Positions 15,567-23,916 are shown, numbered from the stretch's first letter. The stretch: DNA of 64,000 nucleotides from JAXMAO01 sp046350375 (GCA_046350375.1 JAXMAO010000001.1:372001-436000), one strand, 5' to 3'. The notes: a model not told the origin generated them from the letters alone. Translations and numbers: made by a program.

Positions 15567-17744
15567 TTACGGTGCGGGCTGCGTGGTCGCGGACCGGTCG
15601 GCGAACCAGACGGGCTGCATCTGCGGAATGCGGGCGGTCAGCGCCTCCGGCACGTCGAGCGTCAGTTCGTCGCGATAGAGATCGCCGCCGCGCCACGTCG
15701 CCGTCGGATAGGCGCCGCCGGCCGGCCAATAGGGGCCGAAGCGCAGCGCCCCGTCGGCGGTCGCCAGGCCGAACCGCAGGTCGCCGCGAACCGGGCCGGT
15801 GCAGCGCCAGTAGAGCGTCAGCCGCAGCGGCACGAAGCCGCCTCGCGATTCGCCCAGCGTGCCGGCCGATCCGGCGAGCTCGATGCCGCACCGGAAGTCG
15901 AGCGGCGGGATGCGCGATTCGGGCGGGATTTCGGCGGGGCGCAATTGCCGCGTCAGCGGCGTCGGCTCGGGAAGCCGGACGAGCGCCACGATGTCGTCGT
16001 CGGCGATGACGGGCTGATAGCCCCCGGCGCGGACGGCGGCGGCGATCGTCTCGCGCGGGTGCGAGCCGTCCCAGTGGTCGCGGTCGTCGACCACCACGAG
16101 ATCGCCGAGTTCGCCGCAGGAAACGGGCCAGATGCGCTCGTAGTCGAGAAAGTGCGACGCGATGCGGAAGCTGGCCGTGACGCGCGTCGAGCGCGGAAAC
16201 CGGGCACGCGGCGAATCCACCGCACGGCCGACGCTGAGCAGCTCCGGATCGGCGACCTCGAACGCGTTGTGGCTCAGCGGCCCGAGGCCGAAATAGAGCT
16301 GGCTGAGAAACGCCGCGGCGAAGAGCGCCACGCTGTTTCGCCGCGCGCGGCGTCGCGGCGGAGCGGCGTCGCGCGGCGGGCCGGCAAGCGCGTCGACCGC
16401 GGCGAATGCGAAGACGACCAGCGCCGGCGTGTAATACCAGAACCCGATGTTGTGCAGCTCGCGGTTGCCGGTGAGCATCGTTTCGATCAGCACCGGGACC
16501 GCCACCAGCGCCAGGGCCGGACGGCGCAGCGGCAGAAACGCCATCGGCAGCAGGATGGAGACGAGGAACGACGCGTTGTAGCCCCACGTCGCGGGCGAGA
16601 CCAGGCCGCGGGCGACGTGCGCGAAGTGGTAGCCGAAGTGCGGGTAGGGCGCGCCGCGGAATGCCGGCACGATCAATTTCACCGCGACCAGAAGATAGAC
16701 CGGGAAGAACGCCGCCAGCAGGCTGCCCAGCAGGTATTGCCGCTGCACGATCGCCACGTAGATCGCCCAGGCGGTCAGCGTGAGCGCCAGGTCCTCGCGG
16801 GCCAGCAGCGCGGCGAACATGAACGGCGTCGCCGCCAGGCAGCGCCCGCGGAGCGTCAGCGCCAGGCCGGCTGCCAGCGGCACGACCGCCAGGAACGCTT
16901 CGTGGAAGCCGTAGCTGTTGCAGATGACCAGCGTCCAGATGCCGGGGTGCAGCAGCCACGCGAGCCCGGCCAGCAGGGCCACGCCGTCGGAGCGCGTCCG
17001 CCAGCGGGCGTGCAGCGCCAGGAGGATCGCTGGGGCACACAGGCAGATCGGCGTGGTCCACACCAGCACGTCGAAGCCCTTCAGCCCGACCATGCAGAGC
17101 GGCACCAGGGCGTACATGGCAAACGCGGCGTGTTCGGCCAGGAAGGTCCGCCGGAGGGGGTCGATCCACAGTCCGCGACCGGCGGCGGCATGCTGCAACG
17201 CCCGCGCGAACGCCCCGATGTCGTCGAAGCCGAGCGAGAAGCCGCGCCAGGCTTCGTATTGCATTTGGATCTGAAGGCCGACGACGGACGCGAGGCCGGC
17301 GAGCAGCACGAGCGCCAGCAGGGCGCGCGGCCACTTCAGCGCCGGCAGGCGGGCGGCGATCCGCCACGCGCAGAATGCCGCCAGCGCGACCCAGGCATAC
17401 ATGAAGACGGGCAGCTCGGTCGCGGTGGCGAGCTGCAGCGCCGCCAGCGGCCAGCCCAGCGCGCCGGTTGCAACGACCTTCGCCAGTGCGGCACGGCGCG
17501 GCGCCGAGGCGCGGGCACGCCATAGGGCGCCGGCGAGCAGCGCGGAGAGCAGCAGCATCGGCGCGATGCCGCGCGCCCAGCCGACGTCGGCGATCAGGGA
17601 GTGACTGGCCCAGTGGTAGCGGTATCCCGAGAACGTCAGCAGGCCGGCGAGCCAGCCGCCGATGCCCGCGACGCTCTGCGCCGCCGCCCACGCGCCGCGG
17701 CCGGGGCGGCGGGCAGGCTGCGGATCGCGACGGCGGTGAGGCAT
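15567..17744 (-). CDS. DUF2079 polytopic membrane protein
   Basis: A large membrane protein with about a dozen hydrophobic helices in the first 440 residues, followed by a soluble C-terminal domain of about 250 residues. The DUF2079 core is recognisable in SYGFHEAFLAVVPLAAGLAL, FAALLAREDLALTLTAWAIY, FRGAPYPHFGYHF and GNRELHNIGFWYYTPALVVF. This family is related to GT-C glycosyltransferases and usually occurs in bacteria and archaea that build surface glycans; donor and acceptor are unknown. The start MPHRRRDPQPARRPGRG was chosen because it directly precedes the first helix with a basic N-terminus; an ATG 36 codons upstream is in frame. It is divergent from the homogentisate dioxygenase gene. 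Confidence 0.82.
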   Translation of the reverse strand: MPHRRRDPQPARRPGRGAWAAAQSVAGIGGWLAGLLTFSGYRYHWASHSLIADVGWARGIAPMLLLSALLAGALWRARASAPRRAALAKVVATGALGWPLAALQLATATELPVFMYAWVALAAFCAWRIAARLPALKWPRALLALVLLAGLASVVGLQIQMQYEAWRGFSLGFDDIGAFARALQHAAAGRGLWIDPLRRTFLAEHAAFAMYALVPLCMVGLKGFDVLVWTTPICLCAPAILLALHARWRTRSDGVALLAGLAWLLHPGIWTLVICNSYGFHEAFLAVVPLAAGLALTLRGRCLAATPFMFAALLAREDLALTLTAWAIYVAIVQRQYLLGSLLAAFFPVYLLVAVKLIVPAFRGAPYPHFGYHFAHVARGLVSPATWGYNASFLVSILLPMAFLPLRRPALALVAVPVLIETMLTGNRELHNIGFWYYTPALVVFAFAAVDALAGPPRDAAPPRRRARRNSVALFAAAFLSQLYFGLGPLSHNAFEVADPELLSVGRAVDSPRARFPRSTRVTASFRIASHFLDYERIWPVSCGELGDLVVVDDRDHWDGSHPRETIAAAVRAGGYQPVIADDDIVALVRLPEPTPLTRQLRPAEIPPESRIPPLDFRCGIELAGSAGTLGESRGGFVPLRLTLYWRCTGPVRGDLRFGLATADGALRFGPYWPAGGAYPTATWRGGDLYRDELTLDVPEALTARIPQMQPVWFADRSATTQPAP

Positions 17745-17870
17745 GCGTTCGAGCTCTCGCCACGGCGGGGCACCGATCCGCCGGGCATCATCGTATCGCC
17801 CGAGCGCCGCGCGCACGACGCCTGGCCAGCGCGCCGCGCCGCAGGCTGCCATCCGGCGCGGGGCGGCCGC

Positions 17871-17876
17871 TACAAT
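17871..17876 (+). promoter_or_regulatory. -10 box TACAAT of hmgA
   Basis: TACAAT lies 24 bases before the GTG start. In contrast to the leaderless genes it leaves room for the AAGGAGG site (17887-17893) in a short leader. No convincing -35 box is visible. Confidence 0.4.
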
Positions 17877-17900
17877 GCGGCCTCAGAAGGAGGCCCGGCC

Positions 17901-19133
17901 GTGATTCACCGCATGCAACTGGGGCGCGTGCCGCCCAAGCCGCACACCACCTTTCGCGACGAGACCGGCAAGCTGCTGATGGAGCACTGCCTGACGCGCG
18001 AGGGGTTCGAGGGGTCGTTCTCGATTCTCTATTACCGCATGCCGCCGACCGACGAGAACGCGGTCGAGAAACTGGCGATTCCCGGCTTCGCGCCGTTCGA
18101 GCCGCTCGCCGAGCAGCCGCTGCACCGCCGGCACATCATGACTCCGGCGCTGGCGGCGAAAGTCTCGGGCGATTTTCTCGATGCGCGGCGGACGCTGATG
18201 TTCAACAGCGACGTGCAGATCGGCATGGTGCAGCCGACGCAGCGCTCGGCGCGCTTCTTCGCCAACGGCGATGGTGACGAGCTGTTCTTCGTAAACGCCG
18301 GCTCGGGCCGGTTCGAGACGCTCATGGGCGTGCTGCCGTTCCGCAAACACGACTACGTGCACATTCCGCGCGCGGTGCCCTATCGCATCCGCTTCGACGA
18401 CGGCGTGCGACCCGACCTGCTGGTCTTCGAGGGGCGCGGCTTCATCGACATTCCCAAGGAGTGGCGCAACCGCGCCGGGCAGATCACCATGTACGCCCCC
18501 TACACCCATCGCGACTTTCACGGGCCGACCGACCTGCTGGCCTACAACCGCGCCGAGCACGGCACCCCGCCGTTCAAGCTGGTGGTCAAGCGGGCCGACG
18601 TGCTGACGGTTCACCTGTTCCAGCACTTTCCACACGAGCTGGTCGGCTGGGACGGCTTCTGCTTTCCGTTCACCTTCAACGTCCACGACTACCAGCCCAA
18701 GACGTCGACCATTCACCTGCCGCCGACGATCCACCTCACCTTCGCCGGCAACGAGTTTGTCGTCTGCTCGTTCGTGCCGCGCAAGGTGGACTACTTTAGC
18801 CGCGACGGCGCGCAGGCCATCCCCTGCCCCTATGGCCACGCCAGCGTGCACATGGACGAGATTCTGTTCTACGTCGATGGCAACTTCACCAGCCGGCGGG
18901 GCATTCTGCCGGGCAGCATCAGCCTGCACCCGGCCGGGATTCCGCACGGCCCGCACCCGGGCACGTACGAGAAGTCGGTCGGCACCGACCGCACCAGCGA
19001 GCTGGCGGTGATGTGCGACACCTACAAGCAGTTGCAGTTGACGACCGTGGCGCACGAGATCGAGGACCAGGACTATCACCTGACGTGGGTGGCGAAGGAA
19101 TCTGGCGGGGCGGACACGCCCGGGGCGCGTTAG
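17901..19133 (+). CDS. hmgA: Homogentisate 1,2-dioxygenase family protein
   Basis: Opens the aromatic ring of homogentisate to maleylacetoacetate in tyrosine/phenylalanine breakdown, using non-haem Fe(II). Family features include PLHRRHIM, NADVQIG-like NSDVQIGMVQP, the cupin-type barrel segment DELFFVNAGSGRFET, and the iron-site region SLHPAGIPHGPHPGTYE with SELAVMCDTY. It is about 410 residues, slightly short for HmgA. The GTG start has AAGGAGG seven bases upstream; a nearby ATG would be too far from that site. No fumarylacetoacetase or maleylacetoacetate isomerase gene is in the window, so the exact substrate should be treated as likely rather than certain. Confidence 0.8.
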   Translation: MIHRMQLGRVPPKPHTTFRDETGKLLMEHCLTREGFEGSFSILYYRMPPTDENAVEKLAIPGFAPFEPLAEQPLHRRHIMTPALAAKVSGDFLDARRTLMFNSDVQIGMVQPTQRSARFFANGDGDELFFVNAGSGRFETLMGVLPFRKHDYVHIPRAVPYRIRFDDGVRPDLLVFEGRGFIDIPKEWRNRAGQITMYAPYTHRDFHGPTDLLAYNRAEHGTPPFKLVVKRADVLTVHLFQHFPHELVGWDGFCFPFTFNVHDYQPKTSTIHLPPTIHLTFAGNEFVVCSFVPRKVDYFSRDGAQAIPCPYGHASVHMDEILFYVDGNFTSRRGILPGSISLHPAGIPHGPHPGTYEKSVGTDRTSELAVMCDTYKQLQLTTVAHEIEDQDYHLTWVAKESGGADTPGAR

Positions 19134-19236
19134 AGCGCCTGAGGACTGTTGTGCGGAACAATTAGCACCATGGGACGTGTTGTCGCCGGTCGGCTGCCTG
19201 TGGGCGGCTGTCCTTGGATTCCACTTGGAGCGTCAC

Positions 19237-19890
19237 ATGAATCTCGCAACTCACAACAATCCGGCTGTGACTTCGCGCCAGCCCCGAGTCAGTAACATGA
19301 ACCCGAGGCTTGCCATCTTTGTCATCGCGCTCATTGCGGTTGTCTCTGGCCTGGTGGGGATGAGTCTGGCGGACAATCGGGAAGCGAACGCCGCGCTTGT
19401 GCTGAAGGCGAAGGCGATTGAACTGGTGGATGGGAATGGTCGCGTGCGATGGCGCCTGAGAGCCGAGGTCGAGGAGAAGGGCGGTCGAAACACGGGCCAG
19501 CCACTGCTGGAGATGTTGGATAGCAAGGGTCGTTGTCGCGCCGTGCTTGGTGGAGAAGTGGGCGATACGACTTATCTGGAGCTGTATACCGCTGACGAGA
19601 GTCGTAGAATCAATATCATGGGCGCGCCGGAAGGCGCATCTGTGTTGCTCGAGGACGGTAAGCAATCTGCCATTAACCAGACTATGGTGGACGGCCTGGC
19701 CCGAATTTGGTCCGAGCGAAAGGGGGAATTCGGGCTAATGCTGGCTTCTGGCGCGGACTCCGGCACTGTAGGTGTTCACGCCAACAAGGGACGCGCATTC
19801 GCCGCAGTCCAAGTGACCAAGAAAGACGGCCCGAAGTTGACCCTGATCGATGACAAGGGGAATCGAAGATCGTCCGGTTCTGCCCCCTGA
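19237..19890 (+). CDS. Hypothetical single-pass exported beta-rich protein
   Basis: Not recognised by name. The N-terminal segment has a membrane helix or signal anchor (RLAIFVIALIAVVSGLVGMS, about residues 24-45). The exported part consists of repeated strand-turn-strand units with D-x-x-G turns: IELVDGNGRVRWRLRAEVEE, LEMLDSKGRCRAVLG and LTLIDDKGNRRSSG. This is the style of a family of short 'value of field' beta-repeats common in planctomycete genomes. TTGGAG lies six bases before the ATG. Base composition is visibly lower in GC than the flanking hmgA gene, and the gene precedes a palindromic repeat element. Confidence 0.6.
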   Translation: MNLATHNNPAVTSRQPRVSNMNPRLAIFVIALIAVVSGLVGMSLADNREANAALVLKAKAIELVDGNGRVRWRLRAEVEEKGGRNTGQPLLEMLDSKGRCRAVLGGEVGDTTYLELYTADESRRINIMGAPEGASVLLEDGKQSAINQTMVDGLARIWSERKGEFGLMLASGADSGTVGVHANKGRAFAAVQVTKKDGPKLTLIDDKGNRRSSGSAP

Positions 19891-19970
19891 CGCTTCCGCG
19901 CCGTGCCGCATGCAGGTCGCGCCGGCCATGGGCGTCGTTGACGTAGGTTTACTGCGAAACGGTAGAGCGC

Positions 19971-20074
19971 GTAGGGTGGGTCACCCGCGGTGACCCACCT
20001 TCGCCGAATCGGTGGGTCGCCGCATGTGACCCGCCATCGCCGAAAAAGTGGGTGGCCGCTGCGACCCACCCTAC
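19971..20074. repeat. 104-base palindromic element with 12-base perfect inverted ends
   Basis: The ends are GTAGGGTGGGTC (19971-19982) and GACCCACCCTAC (20063-20074), perfect inverse complements. Inside are three imperfect palindromes of GTGGGTC...GACCCAC type starting at about 19975, 20011 and 20048, a spacing of 36-37 bases, with TCGCCGAA joining segments. A single related palindrome occurs at 21230-21266. This looks like a REP/BIME-type or miniature mobile element rather than a CRISPR. It ends 24 bases before the next start codon, just upstream of its ribosome site. Confidence 0.75.
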
Positions 20075-20097
20075 TCAGCTCTTGGAGGAGCCGTAAG

Positions 20098-20742
20098 ATG
20101 TACCGGAGTATGCTGATGCGATACGCGGTTTTCGCTGCTGCGATGGTTCTTGTTCATGCGAACTTGGTCGCCGCCGTGCCGTGCAATGGTGGCACGGCGC
20201 CGGTATGCACGTATATTGATTACCAGCAGTTTTCGCAGTTTAGCGGCACGCTCAGCGTCATCGACTTCGAGACGATGCCGAATGGGATGCCTAGCGTCCC
20301 GGGGACATTTCTATCGCCTGCATTTAACTATGGTTCACAAGGCGCAGTATTCTCATCACCTAATGTGGCACCACAGCTAATTAGCGGTCAGGGCGCATTC
20401 GCACTGGCTGTCAACACGTTTCTTCCGTTTGTCCCGACCAAGATCATCATAGACTTGTCGATTCCATCGCCAGCGATTGGCGTTGCGTTTCCCGGCGGAA
20501 CTACGCTCTCTGCATATGATCTCGGCGGCAACGTACTGGGGAGCGTTTCATTTTCTGGTGTGGGCACAGGTTTCTTTCTCGGAATTACGTCCGATGTACC
20601 AATCGCACGGGTTATTGCTGACAGCGGCACGCAATCCGAGACAATAGAAGCGTTCTTTTTCAACCCCATTCCCGAGCCTGCTACACTTGGGCTTGCGATC
20701 CCAGCCATCATTGCGGCGTTGGCACGCAAAAGTAAGCGCTAG
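20098..20742 (+). CDS. PEP-CTERM exported protein
   Basis: An exported protein with a signal peptide (MRYAVFAAAMVLVHANLVAA) and a C-terminal sorting tail PEPATLGLAIPAIIAALARK ending in KSKR: Pro-Glu-Pro, a hydrophobic helix and a basic cluster. PEP-CTERM tails are recognised by exosortase systems and direct proteins to the cell surface or matrix. The roughly 180-residue middle (VIDFETMPNGMPSVPGTF, AIGVAFPGGTTLSAYDLGG) is a beta-sandwich-like segment often seen in proteins with this tail. A strong TTGGAGGAG lies seven bases before the ATG. The GC content is lower than that of most neighbours, as in the preceding gene. Confidence 0.85.
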   Translation: MYRSMLMRYAVFAAAMVLVHANLVAAVPCNGGTAPVCTYIDYQQFSQFSGTLSVIDFETMPNGMPSVPGTFLSPAFNYGSQGAVFSSPNVAPQLISGQGAFALAVNTFLPFVPTKIIIDLSIPSPAIGVAFPGGTTLSAYDLGGNVLGSVSFSGVGTGFFLGITSDVPIARVIADSGTQSETIEAFFFNPIPEPATLGLAIPAIIAALARKSKR

Positions 20743-20791
20743 TAGTAATTCAAATAGGTCTCAATCAATCCTCATAGTACGTGCCTCCGAA

Positions 20792-20968
20792 GTCGCCTGC
20801 GACCTCGCCGGGGGCTTGCTCGATTGCAATGAGAACGGGGTGCCGGACGAGTGCGATGTCGGCTTCGGCGTGAGCGAGGACTGCAACACCAACCTCATGC
20901 CCGATGAATGCGACATCGCGCTAGGCACCAGCGAAGACCTCGACGAAGACGGCATTCCGGACGAATGC
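20792..20968 (+). pseudogene. Fragment of a secreted protein with NGVPDECD repeats
   Basis: The frame reads DCNENGVPDECDVGFGVSED, then DCNTNLMPDECDIALGTSED and DLDEDGIPDEC, three copies of a cysteine- and aspartate-rich calcium-loop-like repeat that occurs in long exported planctomycete proteins. No start codon, signal peptide or upstream domain belongs to it, and the frame degenerates right after the last PDEC. It is best read as a surviving internal piece of a lost gene. It meets the truncated minus-strand gene head-on at about 20970. Confidence 0.7.
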
Positions 20969-21226
20969 CGTCGGCGGACCCGGGTCGAGCCCGAATGTGC
21001 CCCCGTAAAACCCCCACCAGTTCACGCCGCACACCGACCCGCCCGCTGGACTCGCGAAGTCGTCCGCGACCTGGCTCGCCGTGATCGGGCCGGAATCGGA
21101 CCGAAACAGCGTGTCGCTCGCCTGCCCGAAATTGTGGTCCGGCAACTGCTGATAGAGCGTCAACTGCCCCGCCGCCGGGCCCGGCCCGGCCAGCAGCAGC
21201 GCCAGCACAACGACCGGCAGGATCAT
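20921..21226 (-). pseudogene. Truncated exported protein, paralogue of the next PEP-CTERM gene
   Basis: It starts with the signal peptide MILPVVVLALLLAGPGPAAG and continues with QVADDFASPAGGSVCGVNWW and GFYGGTFGLDPGPP. The neighbouring gene at 21318-21980 has the matching order QLAEDFTLSAPADIRKIRWW followed by GFYNQDNPP. The frame then runs into sequence that is the complement of the NGVPDECD repeats and stops, so the remainder of the domain and the expected PEP-CTERM tail are missing. Only about 85 residues before the junction are genuine. A start 21 codons upstream is in frame but is encoded by the palindromic repeat. Probably a rearrangement remnant. Confidence 0.65.
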
Positions 21227-21229
21227 CGG

Positions 21230-21266
21230 GTAGCGCGGGTCGCCCGCGGTGACCCGCCATGCCCGA
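21230..21266. repeat. Single copy of the GTAG..GGGTC palindrome
   Basis: The core palindrome GCGGGTC...GACCCGC spans 21235-21257 and begins GTAGCGCGGGTCGCCCGCGG. It matches the first unit of the 104-base element about 1.25 kb upstream at 25 of 29 positions, including the GCGGTGACCC centre and a trailing CCGA. It sits directly in front of the truncated minus-strand gene. Confidence 0.7.
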
Positions 21267-21317
21267 ACCCGGCCGTTCTTGCGAGGCATGGTGATTCTCC
21301 TTGAGTCGTGGAAAGCG

Positions 21318-21980
21318 CTATCGCTTACGCATTCGACGCCCCAACACAAGCGCCCAAACTACCAGCGCCGCCGCGCCCGGCTCTGGTACCGCGAACAGCT
21401 GATACGCTCGATCTACGTGCAGCCCCGAAACCGTCCAATCTGAAACCAAAGAATTAAGGTACACATACCGGTCATTCCCTACTCCGGAATCCTCCCACCG
21501 AAACGCCGTGCTCACATCCCCCACCTGCACGATCTCGATCCAGTACGGCACGCCCGCCGCCGCCGAAAACAACGCCGGCAGGATTGCCTCATACCGGTAC
21601 TCGTGCGGGGCGTTTCCGACAAAGACAATCTGTCCTGTCGCAACGCGCAATGGATTCGCAACCTGCGTCTCTTGCAACACCTGGCCCGGCAGCCCATCAC
21701 TCGGCCGGGCGTCGTAGAACCGCAGCCGCATCGTCTCGCTCGCCGGCGGATTGTCCTGGTTGTAGAACCCCCACCAGCGGATCTTGCGGATGTCGGCCGG
21801 CGCTGAAAGCGTGAAGTCCTCCGCCAACTGCTGCCAGCTCTGCTGGCCGAACATGTTGATGAAATCCGTGTCCGCCGCCGGGCCGCCGCTCTGATTCGGC
21901 GGCTGGTTGACCAGCAACTGCCCCCGCGCTGTTGCCGGCAGGAGCATCGTCAAAACGGCCGCCACCCACGCCCGCCGCAT
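21318..21980 (-). CDS. PEP-CTERM exported protein
   Basis: Signal peptide RRAWVAAVLTMLLPATARG, a roughly 180-residue beta-rich exported domain (DFINMFGQQSWQQLAEDFTL, IRWWGFYNQDNPP, ILPALFSAAAGVPYWIEIV) and a C-terminal tail VPEPGAAALVVWALVLGRRM with a basic end. GGGGAGG lies about seven bases before the ATG; a longer start nine codons upstream is less likely. The middle domain resembles that of the truncated neighbour downstream, so the two are probable tandem paralogues. Function is unknown beyond likely surface display through an exosortase. Confidence 0.82.
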   Translation of the reverse strand: MRRAWVAAVLTMLLPATARGQLLVNQPPNQSGGPAADTDFINMFGQQSWQQLAEDFTLSAPADIRKIRWWGFYNQDNPPASETMRLRFYDARPSDGLPGQVLQETQVANPLRVATGQIVFVGNAPHEYRYEAILPALFSAAAGVPYWIEIVQVGDVSTAFRWEDSGVGNDRYVYLNSLVSDWTVSGLHVDRAYQLFAVPEPGAAALVVWALVLGRRMRKR

Positions 21981-22070
21981 GTCGCGCCTCCCCGCGCCGC
22001 CCCCCAAAGTCCGGCTAATTCAAGTCTAGTGCGACCGCAAAACGAGTCAAGACAGATATGAATCTGAATG

Positions 22071-22979
22071 TCAGTTAGATCGCCCCGCGCCCGCCGTGTC
22101 GGCCGCCAGAGACGGCGTCGCGACGGCGATGATGTTCCCCCCGCGGCCGAGCAGCCGTTCGGCCTGCGCCACGCCGCGCTTGAGCGCGCGGACCGGCAGC
22201 CGGCTGCCGGTCCCGATCTCCCAGCGGCGGGTGAAGAGCCGCGCCACGTCGAACCCGGCCCGCTCGAGCGCCGCGCGCAGCGAGCGCGGCGAGAAGAACT
22301 GCACGTGCGGCGAAGGGTCGGCGCGCACCATCCGCGACGCCGGCAGCAGTCGCCGCCCGAGCGCGAAGAAGAGATTCTCAAACTCGTTGGGCACTTCAAT
22401 CGCCAGCCGGCCGGACGGGGCGAGCCAGCGGCGGATGCTCCGCAGGTCGGCGCACGGGTCGCGCAGGTGTTCGACGACGTGGTTGGCGTGCACGACGTCG
22501 AACGCGCCGGCGGGAAAGTCGATCTCGTCCAGCTCGCCGCGCGTCGCCGGCAGCCGCCGTATGTCGCGGACGAACTGCACCGCGTCGGCCGAGACGTCGA
22601 CGCCGTGGACGGTCCAGCCCGCGGCGGCGGCGTGCGCCAGCAGCGCGCCTTTTCCACAGCCGATGTCGAGCAGGCGGCGGCCGGGCGTCTGCGAGGCGAG
22701 TTCGGCCAGGCGGGCAGTGAGGTGATCGGCGACCTGACCGGCGCGATCGCCGGCCATGCCCGCGCCCGATTCGAAGTGGTGGTAGTAGTCGGCGGTGTAT
22801 TGCTGCGCCACTTCGTCGCGCGAGTAGGGCGGGTGGAGGAAGCGGTGGGTGCAGGCGCGGCAGGCGCGGACGACGCGGCCGGCCGGGGCGCGAAGGTGCG
22901 TGGTCTCGAACGGGCAGTCGCGCAGGTCGGCGACGTCACAGACGGGGCAGCGGTCGCGGGTCGCGGGGGCAGTCGCCAT
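22071..22979 (-). CDS. Class I SAM-dependent methyltransferase with zinc-knuckle N-terminus
   Basis: The N-terminal 45 residues carry CPVC and CRAC pairs, probably one zinc site. The methyltransferase fold follows: LLDIGCGKGALLAHAAAAGW is the SAM-binding motif I (near residue 103), VHGVDVSADAVQF gives the acidic ribose-binding residue, and FDVVHANHVVEHLRDP is motif IV. LAPSGRLAIEVPNEFENLFF continues the fold. This UbiE/COQ5-like type with a zinc head is frequent in glycan and secondary-metabolite loci; the substrate is unknown. It is divergent from the small peptide gene. No ribosome binding site is obvious. Confidence 0.85.
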   Translation of the reverse strand: MATAPATRDRCPVCDVADLRDCPFETTHLRAPAGRVVRACRACTHRFLHPPYSRDEVAQQYTADYYHHFESGAGMAGDRAGQVADHLTARLAELASQTPGRRLLDIGCGKGALLAHAAAAGWTVHGVDVSADAVQFVRDIRRLPATRGELDEIDFPAGAFDVVHANHVVEHLRDPCADLRSIRRWLAPSGRLAIEVPNEFENLFFALGRRLLPASRMVRADPSPHVQFFSPRSLRAALERAGFDVARLFTRRWEIGTGSRLPVRALKRGVAQAERLLGRGGNIIAVATPSLAADTAGAGRSN

Positions 22980-23105
22980 GCGGGTACACGCCGATTCGGA
23001 AAGGCCGGCGGCGCGGCCGGTTGCGCGGCGATGCTAACCTGGCGCGGGGGCGCGGGTCTAACGCGCAGGACGGCCGCGTCGGTCGTTCAACAAGGAGTGC
23101 GGGGC

Positions 23106-23219
23106 GTGGACTTTTTCAGTTTGCTGGGTCTCGGGGGGTTGTTCGGCGAAGAGCCGCTGGTCGGGCTGATCCTGCAAGTGGTGTTCGCGGTGCTCAGCCT
23201 GGTCCTGTTCTTCGTCTAG
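23106..23219 (+). CDS. Small hydrophobic membrane peptide of 37 residues, GTG start
   Basis: The short frame begins MDFFSLLGLGGLFGEEPLVG and ends with a hydrophobic helix LILQVVFAVLSLVLFFV. It has an AAGGAG site (23092-23097) eight bases before GTG and a clean TAG stop. The acidic EEP turn splits two hydrophobic halves, so it could span the membrane once. The last 26 bases overlap the 3' end of the convergent HAD gene. No homologue is recognised. The length and style resemble the 36-residue peptide gene at 34056-34166. Confidence 0.5.
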   Translation: MDFFSLLGLGGLFGEEPLVGLILQVVFAVLSLVLFFV

Positions 23220-23916
23220 CGGGCCGCGGCGCGGCGGGGCGAATGTCCGCCGCGTCCGCAATCGACAATTTCCTGCGCGACAATTCGGCCCGAATCTGCG
23301 CGACCGGATCGCCGGGCGTGATCGGGCAGGCGTGCCAGCCGCGGGCGGCGGCCGCGCGGCAGTTCTCGGCGCGATCGTCGAAGAAGAGAATCGCTTCGCC
23401 GGAGACGCCGCAGGTCCGCTCGACATGCTCGAACGCGGCGGCATCCGGCTTGGCCAGTCCGATTTCGTGGCTCGCGAAGCGATGCGTCAGCAGCGCCAGC
23501 GGCACGCTGACCGGCCCGTGCGACGCCGACATCCGCTCCCAGTGATAGGCGTTGGTGTTGCTCAGGCAGGCGGTGGCGAGCCCGGCGTTACGCAGCGCGG
23601 CGAGCAGGTCGGCCACGCCCGGGAACGGCCCGTGCACCCAGGCCTCGGCGACGCGGCGGACCTGTTCCGGCGTCAGCCCGGTTGCGGCGGCGACGCGCTG
23701 CGTAAATTCGGTAAACGGCAGGCGTCCGACTTCCAGGGCGTGCGTAGCGGCGGCCAGGTGTGCGGCAACGGCCGCCGGGTCTGTTTTCGACTCGATCGGC
23801 CCCACGCCGGCACGGCGGCAGGCGTCGGTCCAGCCATCGCAGATATGCACCAGCACGCCACCCAGGTCAAAGCAGACCAGGCGAGCGGACGCGTGGCGGG
23901 TCGGGGCGGGTTTCAC
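23194..23916 (-). CDS. HAD-superfamily hydrolase (YihX-like, subfamily IA)
   Basis: A probable small-molecule phosphatase. HAD motifs are in order: VCFDLGGVLVHICDG with the nucleophile Asp (motif I), ATACLSNTNAYHW (motif II Ser), IGLAKPDAAAFEH (motif III Lys) and AILFFDDRAENCRAA (motif IV Asp-Asp). The DLGGV form of motif I matches YihX-type alpha-D-glucose-1-phosphate phosphatases and epoxide-hydrolase-like members. A helical cap (about residues 20-100) lies between motifs I and II. GTG was chosen as start because no ATG lies near the first motif and the protein then begins 13 residues before it. Substrate unknown. Confidence 0.82.
   Translation of the reverse strand: MKPAPTRHASARLVCFDLGGVLVHICDGWTDACRRAGVGPIESKTDPAAVAAHLAAATHALEVGRLPFTEFTQRVAAATGLTPEQVRRVAEAWVHGPFPGVADLLAALRNAGLATACLSNTNAYHWERMSASHGPVSVPLALLTHRFASHEIGLAKPDAAAFEHVERTCGVSGEAILFFDDRAENCRAAAARGWHACPITPGDPVAQIRAELSRRKLSIADAADIRPAAPRPARRRTGPG

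Noticed and set aside
19975..20070. Three similar units at 36-37 base spacing resembling a minimal CRISPR
   Set aside because: The units are themselves palindromes, the sequences between them are about a dozen similar bases rather than unique spacers, and there are no cas genes.
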